The notes under the pieces are model-generated. The model made no database searches and had not been told where the DNA came from. It worked only from the letters and a program-made list of their open reading frames with translations. A DNA stretch of 64,000 bases from Flavobacterium sp. (lineage in GTDB: Bacteria > Bacteroidota > Bacteroidia > Flavobacteriales > Flavobacteriaceae): NCBI RefSeq assembly GCF_027490375.1, contig NZ_JAIXYH010000075.1, positions 19,353 to 83,352 on the forward strand. The letters are read 5' to 3'. Each line of letters opens with the position of its first letter. Position 1 is the first letter of the stretch. This document shows, in pieces, positions 55,510 through 63,205 of this stretch. Position numbers and translations under genes: made by a program.

Positions 55510-56448
55510 ATGAAAGGACCACTTTTTTACTCTAAGATATTACTGTTCGGAGAATACGGAATCATCAAAGATTCAAAAGGTTTATCCATTCCTTACAACT
55601 TTTACAACGGTGCGCTAAAAATAGATGGCGCTTCAACCGAACAAGCACAAGCATCAAACCAAAGTTTGATCCGCTTTACCAACTATTTAAAAGAACTCAC
55701 TAAGCAGCAACCCGAATTGGTGCAATTCGATTTCGAAAGTCTCGATCGCGATTTACAAGCGGGCATGCACTTCGATTCTTCGATTCCACAAGGTTACGGC
55801 GTTGGAAGTAGCGGTGCACTCGTAGCTGCCATTTACGATAAGTACGCGCTTTCTAAAATCAGCGTACTTGAAAACTTAACCCGTGAGAAACTGTTGCGAT
55901 TGAAAGAGATTTTCGCAAATATGGAATCGTTCTTCCACGGAAAAAGCTCCGGACTCGATCCCGTAAATTCATACCTCAGCATTCCAATTCTCATCAATTC
56001 GAAAGATAACATCGAAGCAACCGGAATTCCGACCCAGCGCCCAGAAGGTAGCGGCGCCGTTTTCTTGCTCGATAGCGGCATTGTTGGCGAGACCGCTCCT
56101 ATGGTGCAAATTTTTATGGAAAACCTAAAAGATAAAGGTTTCCGAAACATGCTGAAAAATCAGTTTGTGAAATATACCGACGCTTGTGTGGAGAATTTCT
56201 TGGCGGGCGACCTCAAATCGCTTTTCGAGAACACCAAACAACTTTCTAAAGTTGCTTTCAATCATTTCAAACCCATGATTCCTTCGCAATTTCACGAAAT
56301 TTGGGAACGCGGTATCGAAACAAACGATTACTACTTGAAGTTGTGCGGATCTGGTGGCGGCGGTTACATCTTAGGATTTACCCAAGATTACGAAAAAGCA
56401 GCCGAAGCACTCAAAAACTACAAGCTCGAAGTGGTGTACCGCTTCTAA
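55510..56448 (+). CDS. GHMP kinase, probable mevalonate kinase
   Basis: 312 residues. N-terminal SKILLFGEYGIIKDSKGLSI, ATP-binding GYGVGSSGALVAAIYDKY and C-terminal KLCGSGGGGYILGF are the three GHMP-kinase motifs, and HGKSSGLDPVNSYLSIP is the mevalonate-kinase-like loop. Next to mvaD, so it probably phosphorylates mevalonate (or phosphomevalonate; the two are hard to separate by eye). 15 bp after mvaD. Confidence 0.88.
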   Translation: MKGPLFYSKILLFGEYGIIKDSKGLSIPYNFYNGALKIDGASTEQAQASNQSLIRFTNYLKELTKQQPELVQFDFESLDRDLQAGMHFDSSIPQGYGVGSSGALVAAIYDKYALSKISVLENLTREKLLRLKEIFANMESFFHGKSSGLDPVNSYLSIPILINSKDNIEATGIPTQRPEGSGAVFLLDSGIVGETAPMVQIFMENLKDKGFRNMLKNQFVKYTDACVENFLAGDLKSLFENTKQLSKVAFNHFKPMIPSQFHEIWERGIETNDYYLKLCGSGGGGYILGFTQDYEKAAEALKNYKLEVVYRF

Positions 56449-56454
56449 AAGCAA

Positions 56455-57366
56455 ATGCTTAGCCGTAAAAATAAACGCTTGCTGATGAAATGCGTCAGCT
56501 TGTTTTCAGTAGTTCGCGGTTACAACATTCCTATTATTTTTCTGGCTCAATACTTATCGGCCATTTTTATTCTCGCCGGCGATATGCGTGCACTACACGT
56601 CTTGCTCGACCCGCTTTTGTTATGTATCGTACTGGCGTCGGCTATTACTATTGCTTCGGGCTACATCATCAACAATTTCTACGATTCGCAGAAAGATTTA
56701 ATCAACCGACCGCGGAAATCCTTACTCGATCGTTTGGTTTCGCAAGGCACCAAACTGCGCGTGTACTTTACGCTCAATTTCATTGCTGTAGCCATTGCCT
56801 TTATTGTTTCGTGGCGCGCCGCAGCTTTTTTTAGCGTGTACATTTTCCTAATTTGGTTTTACTCGCACAAAGTTAAAAAGTACTTGTTGGTTGGGAACTT
56901 AATGTCGACACTCCTCGCCATCTTTCCCTTCTTCGCTATTTTACTTTATTACAAAAATTTCGAGCCCGTTATTTTCGGGCACGCCACTTTTTTGTGGTTG
57001 CTGCTGCTCATGCGCGAAATCGTTAAAGATTTAGAAAACCTGACGGGCGATTTAGCCAACAACTACCACACGATAGCGGTAGAGTACGGCGAGTCTAAAA
57101 GCAAGCAAGCCTTCACCACGGCGTCGGTACTCACGCTCATTCCCGTGTATTTGCTTATCGAACGCTACGATGTTGGGTACATGGATTTATACTTGTACGT
57201 TTCGTTGATTGTACTCACCATTTTAAACATCCTACTCTGGAAAAAGAGCGAAAAAAGTCGGTATTTACTGGTTCACAACGGCATTAAAGCACTTATCGTT
57301 GCAGGCGTTTTCTGCATTGTGCTTATCGATCCAGGTGTATTGTTGCACGGAAAGAAATTGTTGTAG
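56455..57366 (+). CDS. UbiA-family prenyltransferase, probable geranylgeranylglycerol-phosphate geranylgeranyltransferase
   Basis: 303 residues, about 8-9 membrane segments. The first Asp-rich prenyl-diphosphate site is NNFYDSQKDLINRP and the second is REIVKDLENLTGDLANNYHTIA. Flavobacterial homologues in this gene context are annotated as geranylgeranylglycerol-phosphate geranylgeranyltransferases; the acceptor substrate is not provable from sequence. It is 6 bp after the GHMP kinase gene. Repeat copy A starts 14 bp after the stop. Confidence 0.87.
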   Translation: MLSRKNKRLLMKCVSLFSVVRGYNIPIIFLAQYLSAIFILAGDMRALHVLLDPLLLCIVLASAITIASGYIINNFYDSQKDLINRPRKSLLDRLVSQGTKLRVYFTLNFIAVAIAFIVSWRAAAFFSVYIFLIWFYSHKVKKYLLVGNLMSTLLAIFPFFAILLYYKNFEPVIFGHATFLWLLLLMREIVKDLENLTGDLANNYHTIAVEYGESKSKQAFTTASVLTLIPVYLLIERYDVGYMDLYLYVSLIVLTILNILLWKKSEKSRYLLVHNGIKALIVAGVFCIVLIDPGVLLHGKKLL

Positions 57367-57380
57367 ATTTCGATTTTCTG

Positions 57381-57524
57381 GGCAGCTATTCCCGCTGTTC
57401 ACTGCAAGTTTTACGCTTGGTGCGCGTTCGAAAATCGCGTGGCAACGGCTTCCTTTGGTCGCCGCCGCAACGCGTTTCTCACAGCGCACCAAACGCAAAA
57501 GCTTTTCGTTTCCATCGGGGCTGC
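57381..57524. repeat. Dispersed intergenic hairpin repeat (family 1, copy A)
   Basis: 144 bp, bounded by GGCAGC and GGCTGC. About 94% identical to copy B (9 mismatches counted by eye, no gaps). The arms at 57409-57425 and 57484-57500 (TTTTACGCTTGGTGCGC and GCGCACCAAACGCAAAA) form a 17-bp stem with two mismatches. Central box CTTCCTTTGGTCGCC. It lies directly downstream of the prenyltransferase, left of the toxin-like cassette. Open frames crossing it recur in copy B and are repeat-borne, not genes. Confidence 0.85.
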
Positions 57525-57640
57525 AATAAAAGTAGCATTCTAACAATAATTTAACAATTGCTGAATTATAAAGTTATGGTACATTATTACTTTTATAACC
57601 GTTAACCTAATTTTTAAAACATTAAGCAATGACTAAATTA

Positions 57641-57650
57641 CCCCCCCCCC
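57641..57650. repeat. Homopolymeric C10 tract
   Basis: Ten consecutive C in a strongly AT-rich region upstream of the DUF6973 lipoprotein. The ATG at 57629, just before the tract, is not in frame with the lipoprotein; one additional C would put it in frame. Confidence 0.85.
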
Positions 57651-57738
57651 GAAAATCACTCAAAATGTTAATACCATCCTGACTAATAGCACTAACAGAC
57701 GTAAGGAGAGTTATTCTTTATTTTGGCTAAACTGTTTT

Positions 57739-59415
57739 ATTTTTACAAAAAAAATAAAAACGTCGCTTCATTACAAAGAGCTTATCATTGCGACATTTTT
57801 TTCTAGTTTATTAGTAAGCTGTAGTAGTGATTTAGACACAATAGAGAAATCTAGTTTTAAAATAAAAGCTTCTACCTCTACCTTTTCTCAGATTCAAAAT
57901 GACGACCTTGCATTATTCTCTGCAATTAATCCATACGTTACAGCAGAACAGGTTCAAAGGCGGGATGAGGGTAATGGAGAATACTTGATTGACACTACAA
58001 AAATCGAGAAAGTTGAAATCGAAGGCTCTTATTTATCTTATACTTTCTACATCAAACAACCACAAGCTATACCGTCGGTAATTAAGAACATTATTGTAAG
58101 TCAAAATAAAGATGAGGAAGTTAAAGTTTACCTTGCAAATTATACAATTTCAAATACTGATTTAATTAATGCTTTAACGGGCAAAACTTTTTCTATTGAT
58201 AACTCCCAATTAAGACTGCTTAGCAGCGAAGAACCATCTGGCGTTGTTTATGTTGGTAGTGATGGAACGTGTTACGGCTACCGACGCATTGAAGTTGCTC
58301 CCAGACAGTATAAAGTCATGATTGTAGCCATAGACTGCCCAGAAGGTGAAGCAGACGGAAACTCTGGCAGTTCAGGCGGCGGTGGCTCTACTGGCAGTTC
58401 AGGAGGCGGCGGATATACAGGTGGTTGGGGTGGAAATTGGGGTGGTAGCACGCCACCAGTTGGAACAAATCCGGGGAATGGAGGTGGAGGGTATACTCCT
58501 GTCACAGGAGTCGGCAATAATGGTACGCAACAATCTCCAAACTTGTTTCCCGCTGTTATTAATCCTGATTCAAATGATTGCCTCACAATTAGACCCGTAT
58601 CACAGACTTTAAGTCCTACTTCTAATTGCAATGATTACCTTATTACCAACCCCTTAATTCTTATCCGATTAATTGATATTTTTGTAACAGAACTAGATCC
58701 AACCGAACGAAACATTTGGAATGAATTAGAAGGTAATCCGTTAAAAAATAAGATTATAAATCTATTAGAAAGTAACAACTATCAACCCGCAACGAAAGCG
58801 TTTATTAGACAAGTTTTAAATGTGATTAATGCGGTACCAATAGAAAATTTTGACGAACTAAACTATCCGGGCAAAAACGAGGGTTGGCCGTATGAGTGGT
58901 GGTTAAATAATCTCGAAATTATTGACAGATTACCAATACAACCAGATAACCAAACTCTAGAACCAACTCCTAACATTTATGAACTTTTAGCTTTTTCGGT
59001 TTATCCTTCCCAAGCCGTCATTCATAAATTTAATGCAGATACGTCGCTTGCCTACGCCCGGTATCTTCAAAATATCAATTTTGATTATTGGAAAGTGCAT
59101 AACGGTCATGCTGATGCAGTACGCCATGCTCTTTGGAATGCGCTTGGAGCAAACAGATTTCAAAAAGAAGTAATGCAGCTCTTTGCTGCTGCACATGAAA
59201 TGCCGATAAATAGCGGCTTAGAATTTTTAATGGATTCACACAACAATGAGCGTGGACAAGATATTGGTGACGCTTATCCAGCATGGACCGATACTGACGA
59301 TATGAAAACAATTATAATTTCAGAACATAATGATGGTACTTTAAAATATCTAACTCCATTACAAGAAAATGGAGGACTTTTACCTAATTCAACATTAAAA
59401 TGGACAAATCAATAA
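57739..59415 (+). CDS. Toxin-like lipoprotein with DUF6973 C-terminal domain (start unresolved)
   Basis: The frame is open from 57637. The first ATG/GTG/TTG codon in it is TTG 57985, but that start would discard an evident lipoprotein signal: KKIKTSLHYKELIIATFF then SSLLVSC, with the lipobox Cys codon at 57820-57822. No standard start precedes this signal; ATT 57739 or ATA 57754 are the only placed candidates, so I give 57739 provisionally. After the Cys comes SSDLDT, similar to ESDLDI of SusD. A beta-like N-domain is followed by a Gly/Ser-rich linker (encoded about 58355-58500). The C-terminus has HNGHADAVRHALWNAL, FAAAHE and MDSHNNERG, the His/Asp/Asn pattern of DUF6973. A lipoprotein gene overlaps the end. 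Activity is unknown; the architecture parallels the AHH toxin at 4523. Confidence 0.72.
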   Translation: MFTKKIKTSLHYKELIIATFFSSLLVSCSSDLDTIEKSSFKIKASTSTFSQIQNDDLALFSAINPYVTAEQVQRRDEGNGEYLIDTTKIEKVEIEGSYLSYTFYIKQPQAIPSVIKNIIVSQNKDEEVKVYLANYTISNTDLINALTGKTFSIDNSQLRLLSSEEPSGVVYVGSDGTCYGYRRIEVAPRQYKVMIVAIDCPEGEADGNSGSSGGGGSTGSSGGGGYTGGWGGNWGGSTPPVGTNPGNGGGGYTPVTGVGNNGTQQSPNLFPAVINPDSNDCLTIRPVSQTLSPTSNCNDYLITNPLILIRLIDIFVTELDPTERNIWNELEGNPLKNKIINLLESNNYQPATKAFIRQVLNVINAVPIENFDELNYPGKNEGWPYEWWLNNLEIIDRLPIQPDNQTLEPTPNIYELLAFSVYPSQAVIHKFNADTSLAYARYLQNINFDYWKVHNGHADAVRHALWNALGANRFQKEVMQLFAAAHEMPINSGLEFLMDSHNNERGQDIGDAYPAWTDTDDMKTIIISEHNDGTLKYLTPLQENGGLLPNSTLKWTNQ

Positions 59416-59930
59416 CCCTATCTTGTAAAAGAATACATTTAATCATTCTATTTTATTGTGTACTCTTATCGGCATGCACGGCTCGTCCGCAAGAAATTAG
59501 TCTAACTTTAGTAAATGAAAGTAGCGCTCCTATCAAAACCTTTGCTTTCTATTCCCTATCCGCTAAAAAATTTATTTGCGGAAAGGATTTGATGCCTCAA
59601 GATTCAATTCAGCAAGTAGTTGTATTCGATCCCACCATAAGTGATGTAAAAACTGGCTCAAAAGCAATGATAATTTTCGAGATCAATAATATACATTACC
59701 ATATTGATACAGGCTTCTATGAAAAACAAAAATGGAATTCTTCAAAGGATGATTTAGCTGTATATATAACAGATAGTGGCATATATTATCGCGAATTTAA
59801 ATTTGATGAATATACTGGTTATGTATACAAACGTAGCCCAGCTGTTGGTTATTTTGAATTAAAGACAAGAGGAAAGCTAAGAAAGATATCTGATTGCAAA
59901 TATGAGTATTTAGATAAAACTGCTCTATAA
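59400..59930 (+). CDS. Small lipoprotein, candidate immunity partner of the DUF6973 protein
   Basis: 176-residue lipoprotein: signal MDKSITLSCKRIHLIILFYC with lipobox LLSAC, then TARPQ, which lacks the acidic residues that mark surface lipoproteins here, so it probably stays facing the periplasm. The remainder looks like a single beta-rich domain (SLTLVNESSAPIKTFAFYSLS) with no family I recognise. It overlaps the toxin-like gene by 16 bp, the usual arrangement of effector-immunity pairs. Role inferred from context only. Confidence 0.72.
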   Translation: MDKSITLSCKRIHLIILFYCVLLSACTARPQEISLTLVNESSAPIKTFAFYSLSAKKFICGKDLMPQDSIQQVVVFDPTISDVKTGSKAMIIFEINNIHYHIDTGFYEKQKWNSSKDDLAVYITDSGIYYREFKFDEYTGYVYKRSPAVGYFELKTRGKLRKISDCKYEYLDKTAL

Positions 59931-60031
59931 TTTAAAATTCATAAAATCGGATCAGCTGCTAAGAACAGAAATATAAAACAGAAATTGATAGTATTTTTGA
60001 AAGTTGAAAATCGTCTCTTTCCAATTATCTA

Positions 60032-60175
60032 GGCAGCTAATCCCGCTGTTCACTACAAGTTTTACGTTTGGTGCGCGCTCGAAAATCGCGTGGCAACGGC
60101 TTCCTTTGGTCGCCGCTGCAAAGCGTTTCTCGCAGCGCACCAACCGCAAAAGCTTTTCGTTGCCATCGGGGCTGC
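60032..60175. repeat. Dispersed intergenic hairpin repeat (family 1, copy B)
   Basis: 144 bp, same length and orientation as copy A and about 94% identical. Stem arms at 60060-60076 and 60135-60151. It lies about 100 bp after the small lipoprotein gene, so A and B form direct repeats around the 2.5-kb toxin-like cassette. Confidence 0.85.
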
Positions 60176-60308
60176 GGCATTCGTGCACAAAACAACTTGC
60201 TAACCTGAGTTAGATTTTTTTTACGACACTAGTGTATCCCAAAACAAATATGCTTTGTAATCAACCATTTATCTGTTTTCTGACCTCGATTTATAAATCG
60301 AACTCAGG

Positions 60309-60338
60309 TTGCTAATTGACGGGCATTGACTACCTTTG
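60309..60338 (+). promoter_or_regulatory. Promoter of the pseudouridine synthase gene
   Basis: -33 TTG (60309-60311), 19-nt spacer, -7 TACCTTTG (60331-60338), a full consensus match ending 15 nt before the ATG. Confidence 0.75.
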
Positions 60339-60353
60339 CCAAAATTTTGAATT

Positions 60354-61214
60354 ATGCCGGGGAAATCAGAAAAACCGAGAAAGACAGCTACATCGAAGCC
60401 GAAAAATAAAAAAACAACGTACAAAAAAGATTATAAGCCTGCCGACAGTCGCAAGGAAATTTCTGCCGTAAAACCCGCTGCAAGACAACCTAAAAAAACT
60501 GCTGCCGACGAGATTCGCCTCAACAAATACATCGCAAACAGCGGTGTGTGCTCGCGCCGAGAAGCCGATATTTACATCCAATCCGGAAACGTAAAAGTAA
60601 ACGGCGAACCCATTACCGAATTGGGTTACAAGGTAAAACCAACCGATAAAGTAGAATTCGACGGCGTAAAACTCACACCCGAAAAGAAAGTGTACGTTTT
60701 ACTAAACAAACCCAAAAGCTTTACCACTTCTACCGATGAATCGGGCGGACAACGCAACGTAAACGAACTTATAAAATCGGCCGCAAACACTCCTTTGTAT
60801 CCAATTGGTCGTATGGATAAAACCACCACAGGCCTACTACTTTTCACCAACGACCACGACCTTATCAATAAATTCGGTTCGCCAAATCAACGCAGTTCGA
60901 AAATCTACCAGGTTTCGCTCGATCGCAACTTGAAATTCGAAGATTTAGAACGTATCGAAAAAGGTGTTGAAATGGACGGACATTTCCTACGTGTCGATTC
61001 CATCAGCTACATCGACGATGCACCAAAAAGCGAAATTGGTTTACAAGTGAATTCTTCAAACCCAAAACACGTGCGTGCTATTTTCGAATCCATGAAATAC
61101 GACGTGCTAAAAATCGATCGTGTGGCATTCGCCGGACTCACCAAGAAAAACCTAGCGCGCGGCCAATGGCGTTTCCTTACCGAACAAGAAATTATTAATT
61201 TGAAGAATGTGTAA
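60354..61214 (+). CDS. RsuA/RluB-family rRNA pseudouridine synthase
   Basis: 286 residues. A Lys/Pro-rich N-terminal tail of about 55 residues, then an S4 RNA-binding domain (RLNKYIANSGVCSRREADIYI, GNVKVNG), then the synthase domain with VYVLLNKPKSFTTS and the catalytic Asp155 in GRMDKTTTGLLLF. It isomerises a uridine in rRNA, most likely 23S (RluB-like). Basic N-terminal tails are common in Bacteroidota members. It is convergent with tsaB, with a 22-bp gap. Confidence 0.93.
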   Translation: MPGKSEKPRKTATSKPKNKKTTYKKDYKPADSRKEISAVKPAARQPKKTAADEIRLNKYIANSGVCSRREADIYIQSGNVKVNGEPITELGYKVKPTDKVEFDGVKLTPEKKVYVLLNKPKSFTTSTDESGGQRNVNELIKSAANTPLYPIGRMDKTTTGLLLFTNDHDLINKFGSPNQRSSKIYQVSLDRNLKFEDLERIEKGVEMDGHFLRVDSISYIDDAPKSEIGLQVNSSNPKHVRAIFESMKYDVLKIDRVAFAGLTKKNLARGQWRFLTEQEIINLKNV

Positions 61215-61236
61215 GCCGTCGCCAGACGAATGCACT

Positions 61237-61905
61237 TTACTTCCCTCCGCCGACAATAAAATCCTTTAAGTAAAAAGGTTCAAAGTACGCAACGTCTTCA
61301 AAATCGCCGTTGGTGAAACGCTTATGCGCCAAGGCAAGCATGTCTTTCGCCGATGGATACGGCAAACTTTCGTCGATGATAATATTTGTGCGGTTCGCAA
61401 ACAGTTCTTTACACTTATGGGCACCATCGCCAAATAAAAACAGTGTTTCGTTGTACGTGTCAAACGACTGTTCGTCGAGTATCTTAGCCGAAACCGCTTC
61501 TATCAATTGGTTGTTTGTATCGTAAACCGCTGTATACACCTCCATACGGCGCGCATCGAGCATGGGTACTTTATAACCCGAAGTAATTTGCTTTGCTGTA
61601 GCTAAAATTTCGAGTGTAGAAACGGAAAGCAACGGAATATCAAGCGCGTAACACAAGCCTTTAGCTGCGGCAACCCCAATACGCAAACCCGTGTACGAAC
61701 CCGGCCCCGCGCTAACAGCTACTGCATTTAAATCGGAAAAAGCAAGATTAGCTTCATCTAAAACATCTTGAATAAACAAGTGTAACAACTCAGCTTGCGA
61801 GTAATTCTCGCCTGCAAATTCTTTTGCTGCTAAAAATGCTCCGTCTTTCGATAAAGCTACCGAACAGTTCTTGGTAGCCGTTTCCAAACACAAGATAAGC
61901 GCCAT
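61237..61905 (-). CDS. tsaB: tRNA threonylcarbamoyladenosine biosynthesis protein TsaB
   Basis: 222 residues, ASKHA-fold partner of TsaD. Signatures: ILCLETATKNCSVAL at the N-terminus and VSAGPGSYTGLRIGVAAAKGLCYAL. Needed for the t6A modification at position 37 of ANN-decoding tRNAs. Its ATG shares one base with the stop codon of the upstream efflux adaptor, so it is translated from the same transcript. Confidence 0.95.
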   Translation of the reverse strand: MALILCLETATKNCSVALSKDGAFLAAKEFAGENYSQAELLHLFIQDVLDEANLAFSDLNAVAVSAGPGSYTGLRIGVAAAKGLCYALDIPLLSVSTLEILATAKQITSGYKVPMLDARRMEVYTAVYDTNNQLIEAVSAKILDEQSFDTYNETLFLFGDGAHKCKELFANRTNIIIDESLPYPSAKDMLALAHKRFTNGDFEDVAYFEPFYLKDFIVGGGK

Positions 61906-63203
61906 TATTTAGTGGCTTTTAAATCTTTGGTTTTAACCAAATCGCCCGAATTAAGTTCTTTACTTACTAGACCAAACGGACCTGTAATAACCACATCGCC
62001 TTTCTTCAAACCTGAAATAATTTCGATGTTGCTGTTATCTTGGATTCCTGTTTTTACGATTCGTATTTTGGCTTTATTGCCCACTTTCACAAACACGCAC
62101 TCCAAACGTTTGTCGGATTTTGGCGCAGGAGTTTCTTCTGGCTTGGCTTCGTCGGGCATTTCAAATTGTGGCTTCTTCACCGGAAGTGTATCGCTTTTTA
62201 CCACCACACTACTAATCGGTACGGCAATAACATTTACACGTGTTTTGGTGATGATATCTACTGTTGCTGTCATTCCCGGACGAAAAGGCGAATAAGTTGC
62301 TGGTTTACCTTCCAACAAATCGGCGTATGATTCTTTTAACAAGCGTACTTTTACCTTGAAGTTCGTTACTTGGTCGGCTGTGGTTGCTGTACTAGCCGAA
62401 TTCGAAATACTGGTAACAATTCCTTTAAATTCTTTTTTCAAATAGGCATCTACTTGAATTTTAGCAGAATCGCCGATACTTACTTTAACAATGTCGTTTT
62501 CGTTCACATCAACTTCTACTTCCATTTGGTTTAGGTTTGCCACGCGCAAGAGTTCGGTTCCCGCCATTTGCTGCGTTCCGAGAACACGTTCGCCTAACTC
62601 CACATTGAGCATCGAGATGGTTCCGTCGGCAGGAGCATAAATGGTTGTGCGTCCTAAATTGTCTTTAGCTTCTTTCACAGTAGCGCTCGCCGATGCCACA
62701 TTGTAATACGCCGATTGCTTATTTGCTTTAGCTACTTCAAACGCCGATACGGCTTTTTCAAAATCTGCACGAGAAATGATACCCTTATCGTATAACGTTT
62801 TATTTCGGTCGTAAGCGGCTTTAGCTTCGGTAAATTGCGCATCGGCTTGCGACAAGCCTGCTTTGGTTTGCGAGAGTCCGGCAACGGTACGATTTAGTCC
62901 TGACGTATACAAATCGGGATTGATACGCACGAGCAAATCGCCTTTTTTTACAACTTGACCTTCTTTTACAGGTAAAGCAATGATTTCGCCTGAAACTTCC
63001 GACGAAATCTTCACTTCCACTTCTGGCTGAATTTTTCCGGTTGCTGAAACGGTTTCAACAATGGTTTGTGTGCTGGCAACAACGGTTTCTACTTCTTTTT
63101 CTTCACCAGATTTCTTAAAAGCACCGGTTGATGCGGCGTACAACAAACCGCCGATTACGGCTACTAAAACGATTACTATAATCCAAACTTTTTTCTTTCC
63201 CAT
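61905..63203 (-). CDS. Efflux periplasmic adaptor subunit (HlyD/MacA-like)
   Basis: 432 residues. N-terminal membrane anchor (VWIIVIVLVAVIGGLLYAA), lipoyl halves (SGEIIALPVKEGQVVKKGDLLVRINPDLY and IYAPADGTISMLNVELGERV), an alpha-hairpin with LSQTKAGLSQADAQFTEAKAAYDRNKTLYDKG, and a beta-barrel/membrane-proximal domain. It bridges an inner-membrane transporter and the TolC-type channel encoded just upstream. No ABC or RND pump gene is in view on the tsaB side, so the pump must be encoded elsewhere. Confidence 0.92.
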   Translation of the reverse strand: MGKKKVWIIVIVLVAVIGGLLYAASTGAFKKSGEEKEVETVVASTQTIVETVSATGKIQPEVEVKISSEVSGEIIALPVKEGQVVKKGDLLVRINPDLYTSGLNRTVAGLSQTKAGLSQADAQFTEAKAAYDRNKTLYDKGIISRADFEKAVSAFEVAKANKQSAYYNVASASATVKEAKDNLGRTTIYAPADGTISMLNVELGERVLGTQQMAGTELLRVANLNQMEVEVDVNENDIVKVSIGDSAKIQVDAYLKKEFKGIVTSISNSASTATTADQVTNFKVKVRLLKESYADLLEGKPATYSPFRPGMTATVDIITKTRVNVIAVPISSVVVKSDTLPVKKPQFEMPDEAKPEETPAPKSDKRLECVFVKVGNKAKIRIVKTGIQDNSNIEIISGLKKGDVVITGPFGLVSKELNSGDLVKTKDLKATK

Positions 63204-63205
63204 AA

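Noticed and set aside
57265..57546. Similar open frames in repeat copies A and B (also 59952-60188 minus and plus-strand frames)
   Set aside because: Both copies give nearly the same translation (SPDGNEKLLRLVRCEKR...), which is explained by repeat identity; the frames run over stem arms and have no independent gene features.
58278..58631. 117-codon minus-strand frame rich in Pro
   Set aside because: It is the antisense image of the Gly/Ser-rich linker of the DUF6973 lipoprotein; Pro richness follows from GG codons on the other strand.
57739..59930. RiPP or bacteriocin locus around the toxin-like lipoprotein
   Set aside because: No radical SAM, grasp, LanB/C or dedicated peptidase-exporter gene is nearby; the effector/immunity reading fits better.
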